A stretch of DNA of 64,000 bases from the NCBI RefSeq assembly GCF_001667585.1, contig NZ_LZJZ01000111.1, positions 1 through 64,000 of the forward strand. Direction: 5' to 3'. Position numbers and translations under genes: made by a program. The first letter of the stretch is position 1. Each line of letters starts with the position of its first letter. A model generated the notes under the pieces. It did no database searches and was not told where the DNA came from. It worked only from the letters and a program-made list of their open reading frames with translations. Origin of the DNA: Mycobacterium sp. E2733. Its GTDB lineage: Bacteria > Actinomycetota > Actinomycetes > Mycobacteriales > Mycobacteriaceae. Shown one piece after another: positions 8,917 to 15,949 of the stretch.

Positions 8917-10451
8917 AATCCCGGGCGGTGGCCGCGTTGGTCGGCGGGGGCCTGGCCGGAGTCACGGGGTGGGATCTGCTGCAGCGCCGGCACACCATCT
9001 TGCGCAACTACCCGATCATCGGGCACCTGCGGTTCCTGCTGGAAGCGGTCGGCCCGGAACTGCGCCAGTACATCGTCACGGACAACGACGCGGAGCGGCC
9101 GTTCAGTCGCGACCAGCGGCGCTGGGTGTACACGTCCTCGAAGCTGGCCAACCGGTATTTCGGCTTCGGCACCGACAACGACCTGGAGCGGGTGCACAAC
9201 TATCCGATCATCAAGCACGCGGCGTTTCCCGTCGCGGCGCCGGAGGGCGAACCCGAGCATCCCGACCCCGCGGTGCCGTTGCCGTCGGCCAAGGTGCTCG
9301 GCGGCGCGCGGGGCCGCGCCAAGGCGTTCCGCCCGCCGTCGGTGGTCAACATCTCCGGGATGAGCTTCGGCGCGCTCGGCGGCGCGGCCATCACCGCCCT
9401 CAACAAGGGCGCGGCCATCGCGGGGGCCCTGCACACCACCGGCGAGGGCGGGGTGTCGCCGTATCACCTGAACGGCGGCGACCTGGTCTGGCAGATCGGC
9501 ACCGGCTACTTCGGTTGCCGCGACGACGCCGGCCGCTTCAGCCTGCCGAGGCTGATCGACCGGGTGGCGGCCACGCCGGCGATCCGCGCCATCGAGATCA
9601 AGCTCAGCCAGGGCGCCAAGCCCGGCCTGGGCGGCGTGCTGCCCGGCGCCAAGGTCACGCCCGAAATCGCCGCCATCCGCGGCGTTCCGGTCGGGGTGGA
9701 CTGCAGGAGCCCCGCCGGGCATTCCGCGTTCCGTGACGTCGACGGGCTGCTGAACCTGGTGGAGACCATCGCCGCCGAGACGGGCCTGCCGGTCGGCATC
9801 AAGTCGGCGGTCGGGGAAGACCGGTTCTGGTGTGACCTGGCCGCGCGCATGGCCCGCACCGGGACGGGCGTCGACTTCGTGACCGTCGACGGCGGCGAGG
9901 GCGGCACCGGCGCCGCCCCGCTGGTCTTCAGCGACCACGTCGCCCTGCCGTTCAAGTGGGCTCTCCCGCGGGTCTACCGGGCCTTCGCCGAGCACGGGCT
10001 GCACCACGACGTGATGTTCATCGGGTCGGGCAAGCTGGGCATCCCGGAGAACGCGCTGCTGGCGTTGGCCACCGGCTGCGACATGATCAACGTCGGCCGA
10101 ACCGCCATGTTCTCCATCGGCTGCATTCAGGCCCAGCGCTGTCACACGGGCCGCTGCCCGTCGGGCGTCGCCACCCAGTCACCGTGGCTGCAACACGGCC
10201 TCGACCCGGACCTGAAGTCGGTGCGCTGCGCCAACTATCTCGCCACCCTGCGTTTCGAACTGCTGCAGCTCGCCCGCACCTGCGGCTACGTCCACCCGGC
10301 GCTGGTGCCGCTGGAAGCCATCGAACTGCTCGACCTCGACATGAAGACCGTGCGGGTCGACGAATTGTTGGGCTACCAGCCCGACTGGGGATTGCCGGGC
10401 CGGGCCGACATCGAGGCGATCACCACCGTGATGTCCGGCGCCGCAAGATGA
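8913..10451 (+). CDS. FMN-binding glutamate synthase-like protein
   Basis: A 512-aa protein of the GltB-central-domain family (FMN-binding glutamate synthase family). A hydrophobic N-terminal stretch precedes the TIM barrel. Visible signatures are NISGMSFGALG, TGEGGVSPYH, the flavin loop DGGEGGTGAAP, GSGKLGIPE, and a C-x5-C-x4-C cluster (IQAQRC..GRCPSG) that would ligate a 3Fe-4S centre. It lacks the N-terminal glutamine amidotransferase and C-terminal GXGXG domains of a true GltB, so the physiological reaction is unknown; an amidotransferase or redox role is guessed. The start is TTG, overlapping the CBS stop by 4 bp. Confidence 0.85.
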   Translation: MKSRAVAALVGGGLAGVTGWDLLQRRHTILRNYPIIGHLRFLLEAVGPELRQYIVTDNDAERPFSRDQRRWVYTSSKLANRYFGFGTDNDLERVHNYPIIKHAAFPVAAPEGEPEHPDPAVPLPSAKVLGGARGRAKAFRPPSVVNISGMSFGALGGAAITALNKGAAIAGALHTTGEGGVSPYHLNGGDLVWQIGTGYFGCRDDAGRFSLPRLIDRVAATPAIRAIEIKLSQGAKPGLGGVLPGAKVTPEIAAIRGVPVGVDCRSPAGHSAFRDVDGLLNLVETIAAETGLPVGIKSAVGEDRFWCDLAARMARTGTGVDFVTVDGGEGGTGAAPLVFSDHVALPFKWALPRVYRAFAEHGLHHDVMFIGSGKLGIPENALLALATGCDMINVGRTAMFSIGCIQAQRCHTGRCPSGVATQSPWLQHGLDPDLKSVRCANYLATLRFELLQLARTCGYVHPALVPLEAIELLDLDMKTVRVDELLGYQPDWGLPGRADIEAITTVMSGAAR

Positions 10452-10517
10452 ACTTGCGGATCTTTCCTGAATCGGGACGACACGGTGGACTCGGAGGCCG
10501 AGTCTGGGGCTGAAAGG

Positions 10518-10736
10518 CTACTGCTGGCCTCGGATGGCTCGCAGGTCAGATTGACCCTGCTGGAATCCCCGAGTTATCTGGTCCGTGACAACCGTGCCGG
10601 TGCCCTGCTGCGTGCCTGGCGCGCGGCAGCTACAGCCGAGGACACCGAACGGGTTAGGGTCAGCGCCCGCCGGTACCGCTGCCGAAACAGCCGCGCCGAG
10701 CGTAATAGCAACGCTGACAAAGACTTTCGTGATCAC
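10518..10736 (-). CDS. Small secreted CSC-motif protein, copy 1
   Basis: A 72-aa protein with a signal peptide (about 1-25, cleavage after AGA) and a mature part of some 45 residues. It carries PNPFGVLGCSC near the mature N-terminus and TDQITRGFQQGQSDLRAIR at the end. Starts at GTG 10736 with AGGAG upstream. The gene at 24904-25116 encodes a clear paralog with the same pattern: DPxPFxxLxCSC, TxxTDxxxRGxQQGxSDLxAxR. Both copies lie directly downstream of a DUF732 gene on the same strand, so they look like a two-gene secreted cassette. The two cysteines of CSC are the only ones in the mature protein. Confidence 0.65.
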   Translation of the reverse strand: MITKVFVSVAITLGAAVSAAVPAGADPNPFGVLGCSCRAPGTQQGTGTVVTDQITRGFQQGQSDLRAIRGQQ

Positions 10737-10811
10737 TTGGTGGTTTCTCCTAATGTTGTCAGCTTCATTCTATGTCGGCTGTCTGATGGCTGCACGCTTG
10801 ACATACGCCGT

Positions 10812-11129
10812 CTACCGCAACTCATGCGGGCAGTACGCAGCCATGCTCACGCCGACAAAATACCCGGCATGGTAGGCGTCGAGGGTACTGCTTTTCAGCA
10901 CCTCTTCCGCGACATCGGTGTAGGTTTGGCCAGTATCGAGTAGCTGGCAAACCTTATGACCCGCACTGATCGCGGAATCGGGCGAAACGTAGCTAATGCC
11001 CTTGTCCCTCAACGCTTTCAGGAATGCGTCATCCGTAGCGTCGGCATGCGCGGTCGAAGCTACTCCAAGAGGGCCGAGCAACGCGACCACCACAACCACA
11101 CGACGGCCACCCATGCGGGTGCTCCTCAT
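10812..11129 (-). CDS. DUF732 secreted protein, cassette copy 1
   Basis: A 105-aa DUF732 protein with a Sec signal peptide (cleavage near AHA) and the domain DDAFLKALRDKGISY, AISAGHKVCQLLDTGQTYTDV, YHAGYFVGVSMAAYCPHEL. Two cysteines (KVCQ, AYCP) probably form the domain disulfide. The start 11129 is preferred over 11180 and 11114 because the sequence around it (AGAAG-ATG) aligns with the start of the paralog at 25539. It lies 75 bp upstream of the CSC-motif gene. DUF732 function is unknown; the family is expanded in mycobacteria and exported. Confidence 0.75.
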   Translation of the reverse strand: MRSTRMGGRRVVVVVALLGPLGVASTAHADATDDAFLKALRDKGISYVSPDSAISAGHKVCQLLDTGQTYTDVAEEVLKSSTLDAYHAGYFVGVSMAAYCPHELR

Positions 11130-11490
11130 CTTCTGATGCTCCTGTAGAACAGCTAACGCGAGCCATCGGGTAGGCGGCACACTGGTGAACTTTGGCCAAC
11201 ACGACTGCAGGTTGCTCGACAGATGTAGGTAGCCCGTCGTCCGTTGCGGTGGTCGGGTGACGCTGCGGGCCAGCGACCGTACGGTTCACCAGAACCGTCA
11301 AAGAGTCTCGACGAAATCGAGGCAACCATCAGAGACAAACAGTCCTTGGTGGCGGAACGCAGTAGTTTAAAGACCAGTCGCTTACCCACCGCCGTTCCCG
11401 GGTGGAGGTCTGCTGTGGGTGGCCGGGCCGGTGAACCAGGTCCACGCAATCTGCAGCCGTGTTGTTGGTCCACCGTTGTGAGAGTCGAGG

Positions 11491-11635
11491 GCAGGGCGGG
11501 CGCATTCTTTGCCCAGCTTCTCGAGAGAGCCACCCGGTCGAAGCGCGCGACCTGTTCCGGCGTCAACTCGTTGCGGTGATCGCGCTTAAGCCCTTTGTGG
11601 AAGAAGGCCTTTGCGCTGGACATGTGCGCGTTCAT
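11491..11635 (-). pseudogene. Remnant of a sulfotransferase C-terminus
   Basis: On the minus strand, an open stretch encodes SSAKAFFHKGLKRDHRNELT followed by PEQVARFDRVA. This resembles the PAPS-dependent sulfotransferase C-terminal motif FFRKGxxGDWRNxxTPEQ. Only about 45 residues of this type remain; upstream there is a stop after a few codons, and downstream the frame loses resemblance. No full-length sulfotransferase is present. I read this as a decayed fragment in a gene-poor, lower-GC patch. Confidence 0.4.
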
Positions 11636-11832
11636 GTGCGATGACGACAGTCAGCTTTAATGCGTTTCGCAGCTGGTTCCCAGCTCGACACGGTAGTATC
11701 AACCGGATTATCGGCCCAGGATCCTGCGATGATCGCTACAGCCGATCCTGGCAGTACACTTCATAGAGGTCTCTCCGGAAATTGACGTCTTTCCAGTTTC
11801 CAGTCCCGGTATGAGGCAAAGGAGAAGGAGCT
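11636..11832. other. Non-coding stretch before the third DUF732 gene
   Basis: Part of the roughly 700-bp gene-poor interval 11130-11832, which holds the sulfotransferase remnant and, here, a compound dyad at 11716-11751 (see separate entry). I see no intact gene in the interval. Base composition is noticeably less GC-rich than neighbouring genes. Confidence 0.5.
11716..11751. promoter_or_regulatory. Compound inverted repeat upstream of the third DUF732 gene
   Basis: CCAGGATC (11716-11723) is the exact complement of GATCCTGG (11744-11751), with a 20-bp spacer that itself contains the palindrome GCGAT-G-ATCGC (11726-11736). It lies about 80 bp before the strong AAGGAG ribosome-binding site. 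It could be an operator or an RNA hairpin; no T-run follows. Confidence 0.35.
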
Positions 11833-11851
11833 ATGGCGGCACAGATGCGCT

Positions 11852-12178
11852 ATGGCCGATTTTGAGGGATTAGCGGTAATAGGTGGCTTACTTGTGGTCG
11901 GCGGGCTAGTTTGGACTAACCCGGCCCAGGCTGACGTCGACTCCTATCTCAATGACCTGCACAAGGCCCGGATCTATGATGCCGACGGTGGCGACGCCGC
12001 GCTGTTGCAGGTGGGCCAGAAATTATGCGTCCAAGTATCGTATGGCGTTTGTCCCCAAGAGCTTAAGGCTATGGCGCTGCAAAGATCCGACGCCAATCTG
12101 GGCGATCGTGGGCTGAGCCCCGAACAGGCCGACGAGTTCGTTAACTACGCCATAGCCGATCTCTGTCCGAACTACTAG
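11852..12178 (+). CDS. DUF732-type protein, apparently frameshifted at its 5' end
   Basis: The readable frame gives 108 aa: a hydrophobic segment with NPAQA cleavage site, then a DUF732-like mature domain (DVDSYLNDLHKARI, VGQKLCVQVSYGVCPQEL, NYAIADLCPNY). The strong ribosome-binding site GGAGAAGGAG serves an ATG at 11833, but that frame ends after ten codons (MAAQMRYGRF-stop). The TTTT run at 11860-11863 lies at the crossing point; removing one T would join MAAQMRYGRF to EGLAVIGG and give a perfect signal peptide. Either a one-base insertion broke the gene, the assembly has an error, or initiation really occurs at 11852 without a good ribosome-binding site. Confidence 0.6.
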   Translation: MADFEGLAVIGGLLVVGGLVWTNPAQADVDSYLNDLHKARIYDADGGDAALLQVGQKLCVQVSYGVCPQELKAMALQRSDANLGDRGLSPEQADEFVNYAIADLCPNY

Positions 12179-12578
12179 TCAAGTGTTATAGAAATAAGTT
12201 GATAATACCGAATTGTTGTTGAGCTTCCGACGGTGTCGTTTACGCCTTCGCCCGGCCATAACTTGCCAACATTGCGACCGGGTCAAATTCATCACGGCTG
12301 TGCTAGTGCAATAAATACCGCACTATGCCCACAATGCGGGTGTTGATAGCTGTGTCATAATTCACGCTGGCATTGCGTATCGGCGAAGCTGATATAGCCC
12401 TTCGGCGTTACCACTGCCGCCAGGTCCGACCCAAGATTGCTGGCGGGCCGATCACCCGCAGATTGATATGCCGCCAGACCGGGTACCGATTTTCAATGCC
12501 CGCGAACCCGCGCATGTCGCGTGTGCTCGACGAGCATCGCCTTTATGCACTCGGAACAACCGCATTGCTGGTCAGATG
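12179..12578. other. 400-bp gap without a recognisable gene
   Basis: Relatively AT-rich for this genome, especially 12179-12370. A 69-codon open frame (12373-12582) has no recognisable homology or ribosome-binding site and I do not call it. No tRNA, insertion-sequence end or terminator is evident. Confidence 0.5.
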
Positions 12579-15311
12579 CTAGATGCAGGGCGCATCTGAC
12601 TGCTCAGCGTGCGTTACTGAACTGGGCCTCATGGGGGTCGGATCGGTCGGTTGGCGTCGTCGGCTGTCCAGATGACGCAAGATGAACTTGCGGATCTCGC
12701 TCACCCACAGGACCGTGCTGGCCAAGGCCACGCACACCAGCCACTGGCTCACCGACAGCGGCGTGGTGGTGAAGGCGGTGTTGAGGACCGGCAGCTGGAC
12801 GACGGCCACCTGCAGCAGCGCCGACAGCGCGATCGCCGCCCACAACCAGCCGTTGGCGAAAAACCGGCGGAAGGCGGTCCGGGTCTCCGAACGGGCGTTG
12901 ATGGTGTTGATCAGCTGGGCGATCACCAACACCGTGAAGCCCGCGGTGCGGGCGGTGTCTAGGGATGACGGCAGGGGCCCGGTGGGCGAGTACAGGTGGA
13001 TCGTGACGAGCGTGGCGACCGCCACGGCCGCGCCGATCACGATGATGTTGTTCCACATCCGCCCGTCGATCACCCGGTCCGACGCCGAGCGCGGCGGCCG
13101 ATCCATGACGTCCTCGGTGTGTGGGTCCACGCCCAGCGCCAGCGCCGGGGCGCCGTCGGTCAGCAGGTTGATCCACAGAATCTGCGTGGCCAGCAGCGGC
13201 AGCGCGACGGTATGACCCTGCGACAGGCCCACCGCCCCGGCCAGCACGACGCCGAAGAAGACGGTGAAGATCTCGCCCATGTTGGAGGACAGCAGGTAGC
13301 GCAGCGTCTTCTTGATGTTCGAGAAGATGCCCCGGCCCTCGCGGATGGCCTGGACGATGGTCGCGAAGTTGTCGTCGGCGAGGATCATGTTCGCCGCTTC
13401 CCTGGCGACCTCGGTGCCGGTGCGGCCCATCGCAATGCCGATGTCGGCCGCCTTGAGCGCGGGCGCGTCGTTGATCCCCTCCCCGGTGACGGCGACGATC
13501 TCATGCTCGGCCTGCAGCGCGTCGATGATGCGCTGCTTGTCCTCCGGATCGACCTGGGTGAACTGCGAATGCTGGCGCACCGTTTCGCGCAGCTGGTGGT
13601 CGTCGAGGGCGGCGAGCTGGACGCCGGACACGGCCGACTCGCGGTCTTCGATGCCCAGCTGGTGGGCGATGCGCGCCGCGGCGCGGGGATGGTCGCCGGT
13701 GATCATCACGACCCGGACCCCGGCTCGCCGGGCCTCGGCGATCGCGGCGGCCGCTTCCGGCCGGGGCGGGTCGGTGATGCCCACCATGCCCAGGTACACC
13801 AGGTCGGCGTTCGACCGGCACGCGACTGCCACGGCGTGCAGGGCATCGAGCCTCAGCCGCTCGGCGTCGCTTCGAATGGCGGCCCGCGCCGAGTCGTCGA
13901 GCGGGACAACCCGATCGCCGGCCTGTAGGTGTGTGCAGCGGGCGAGCAGCTCGTCGGGGTCGCCGATCGTCACTCCGGCCGGGGTGGGCCGCCGCCCGCT
14001 TCCGAGCTTCCTACGGGCCACCAGGAAGGCGGCGTCGACGGGGTCGCCCCGGATCGTCCAGCCTCCGTCGTGCGCGTCGAGGGTGGCGTTGGCGACCGCG
14101 GCGCCGCCGTCGAGCACCAGCGCGGCCTGGCGCCACAGGGCGTCGCCCTCGTCCAGGGCGGCCCCGCCACGCTCGAGGCGACCCTCGGGCCGATATCCGG
14201 CGCCGGTGACCGCCACCTCGCCGAGCGGGGTGACGACCCGCACGATCGTCATCTCCCCGGTGGTGAGCGTGCCCGTCTTGCCCGAGCACACCACCGACGC
14301 CGACCCCAGGGTCTCGGCGGACGACAGCTCCTTGACGACGGCGTTCTGGCCGGCCATCCGCCGCATTCCCAGCGCGAGAACGACCGACATGATGGCGGGC
14401 AGGCCTTCCGGGACGGCGGCCACGGCGAGCGATACGCCCAGGAGCGCGGCCGTCACCACGTCGTGGGCGCTGTGAATGCCGAAGACCAGGAGAATGGTCG
14501 CGATCACGACGACGGCGATCACCAGCACCGCGACCCCCAGCAGCCGGCTGGCCCGCGCCACCTCCCGCTGCAACGGGGTCGCCTCATGGTCGACGACGCG
14601 CACCAGGCCGGCGATCTGCCCGGTCTGGGTCGCCATCCCCGTGGCGGTCACCACCGCCCGCCCGACGCCCGTGCTGACCGCGGTGCCCTTGAACACCATG
14701 TCCGCCCTCTCCCCGAGCGCCGAGGGCTCGGCGAGCGTGCGGGCGTCCTTGAGCACCGGTTCGCTCAGGCCCGTCAACGCGGCCTCCGACACCTCCAGCC
14801 CCGCGGCCGAGAGGAGCCTGGCATCGGCCGCCACGGCATCGCCCTCGGCGAGCAGCAGCACATCGCCGGGCACCACCTCGCTCGCCGGAACGGTGCGCCG
14901 CGCGCCGTCGCGAATGACCGCCGCCGAGGTCGCGGCCATCCGCGCCAACGCGCCGACGGCGCGCTCCGCGTGTGATTCCTGCGCGTAACCGAGGAGCGCG
15001 TTCAGGACGAGGATGACCGCGATCACGACCGCGTCGACGGGCCAGCCGCCGGCCCCCTCCACAACCCAGACCGCGAGCGAGGCGATCAACGCCGCGAGCA
15101 GCAGGTAGATCAGGGGGCTGCGAAACTGCGCCAGCAGCCTCATGTAGGCCGGCGTCGGCGGAACGCTCTCGATGGCGTTCGCGCCAACGACCGCGAGCCG
15201 GCGCGCGGCTTCCGCCGCCGTCAGTCCGAATTCGGCGTCGGTGCGCAGCTTTTCGACGACGGCGGTGGCGTCGAGTAACGCGGGGTCTGGGTCGATCAGT
15301 GCGGCGTCCAC
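12579..15311 (-). CDS. P2-type (Ca2+/cation ATPase-like) P-type ATPase with lost catalytic residues
   Basis: A 910-aa protein with the full fold of a CtpF/SERCA-like cation ATPase: N-terminal cation-ATPase domain, TM1-2, actuator, TM3-4 with AAVPEGLPA, P/N domains and six C-terminal TM helices with LWINLLTDGAPALALG. The catalytic motifs are altered. DKTGT reads GKTGT (codon GGC at 14280-14282, residue 344). TGES reads TGLS (residue 182). TGDGxND reads TGEGIND (residue 611). The N-domain lacks a recognisable FSxxRK motif, and KGAPDELL reads IGDPDELL. It should therefore be unable to form the phosphoenzyme, while the TM4 and TM6 ion-site residues remain. There is no stop or frameshift. Starts at GTG 17 bp after the DUF5994-like gene; third gene of an operon with an intact ATPase. 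Confidence 0.88.
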   Translation of the reverse strand: MDAALIDPDPALLDATAVVEKLRTDAEFGLTAAEAARRLAVVGANAIESVPPTPAYMRLLAQFRSPLIYLLLAALIASLAVWVVEGAGGWPVDAVVIAVILVLNALLGYAQESHAERAVGALARMAATSAAVIRDGARRTVPASEVVPGDVLLLAEGDAVAADARLLSAAGLEVSEAALTGLSEPVLKDARTLAEPSALGERADMVFKGTAVSTGVGRAVVTATGMATQTGQIAGLVRVVDHEATPLQREVARASRLLGVAVLVIAVVVIATILLVFGIHSAHDVVTAALLGVSLAVAAVPEGLPAIMSVVLALGMRRMAGQNAVVKELSSAETLGSASVVCSGKTGTLTTGEMTIVRVVTPLGEVAVTGAGYRPEGRLERGGAALDEGDALWRQAALVLDGGAAVANATLDAHDGGWTIRGDPVDAAFLVARRKLGSGRRPTPAGVTIGDPDELLARCTHLQAGDRVVPLDDSARAAIRSDAERLRLDALHAVAVACRSNADLVYLGMVGITDPPRPEAAAAIAEARRAGVRVVMITGDHPRAAARIAHQLGIEDRESAVSGVQLAALDDHQLRETVRQHSQFTQVDPEDKQRIIDALQAEHEIVAVTGEGINDAPALKAADIGIAMGRTGTEVAREAANMILADDNFATIVQAIREGRGIFSNIKKTLRYLLSSNMGEIFTVFFGVVLAGAVGLSQGHTVALPLLATQILWINLLTDGAPALALGVDPHTEDVMDRPPRSASDRVIDGRMWNNIIVIGAAVAVATLVTIHLYSPTGPLPSSLDTARTAGFTVLVIAQLINTINARSETRTAFRRFFANGWLWAAIALSALLQVAVVQLPVLNTAFTTTPLSVSQWLVCVALASTVLWVSEIRKFILRHLDSRRRQPTDPTPMRPSSVTHAEQSDAPCI

Positions 15312-15328
15312 CGAACGCGCTCACCCGC

Positions 15329-15940
15329 TCAGGGGTGGCTCGCCGGCAGCGCCGACGGGGCTTCTCTGCGGGACTCCATCATGCGGTTGCGGACGATGTG
15401 CTCGACGAGGATGGGGACGAAGGTCTGGACGGGTGCGTCGACGAACTGCTCGGCGGCCTCCTCGGACCAGCGCCTGATCTGAGCGGTCCGCTGCTCGTCA
15501 CCGAGCCCTTCGTGGCGGGCCAGCTTGTCCGCGACGTCGGCCACGGACCGCGCCACGGTCGACCGGCTGCGCGACGGCACTTCGTCGGCGGGCACCCGCG
15601 CCTGCTCCAGCGCTTGACGGGCGACCTCCTCGCCGGCGTCCGGGCGGATGACGTGGAGTGTGAGGTGGTGGCCGTCCGCGCCGATCAGGATGACGCTCGA
15701 CGGCTCGTCGCTGGTGAAAGCCAGCAGTTCGACCGTGTGGCCGTCGATCTGCACCAGCGCGGGAGTCTCGTGCCAGCCATTGCGGCGGTAGCCCACCATC
15801 ACGACCGGGCCCAGCCGCTCGGACACCGAGGTCAGCAAGTCCGGCAACTCGTCGGCCAGGTTCGTCGTTCGCGGCCACCAGGCGCCGTCGACGTGCTCCG
15901 ACACGGACCGATATGGCTTGAGCTGTAAGCGATTTTCCAT
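15329..15940 (-). CDS. DUF5994-like protein with C-terminal helical domain
   Basis: A 203-aa cytosolic protein. The first 110 residues match what I recall of DUF5994: LKPYRSVSEHVDGAWWPRT near the N-terminus, ELPDLLTSV, VGYRRNGW and ILIGADGHHLTLHVI. The last 60 residues (ARHEGLGDEQ, EAAEQFVDAPVQTFVPILVE) form amphipathic helices resembling the small three-helix dimerization domain found in other mycobacterial proteins. The start at 15940 has GAGG at 7 nt, whereas the alternative GTG at 15946 is too close to it. It lies 9 bp after the large ATPase and 17 bp before the degenerate ATPase, so all three are probably one transcript. Function unknown. Confidence 0.7.
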   Translation of the reverse strand: MENRLQLKPYRSVSEHVDGAWWPRTTNLADELPDLLTSVSERLGPVVMVGYRRNGWHETPALVQIDGHTVELLAFTSDEPSSVILIGADGHHLTLHVIRPDAGEEVARQALEQARVPADEVPSRSRSTVARSVADVADKLARHEGLGDEQRTAQIRRWSEEAAEQFVDAPVQTFVPILVEHIVRNRMMESRREAPSALPASHP

Positions 15941-15949
15941 GTGCACGCC

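Noticed and set aside
12373..12582. 69-codon frame before the dead ATPase
   Set aside because: No ribosome-binding site, no signal peptide or known domain; composition looks non-coding.
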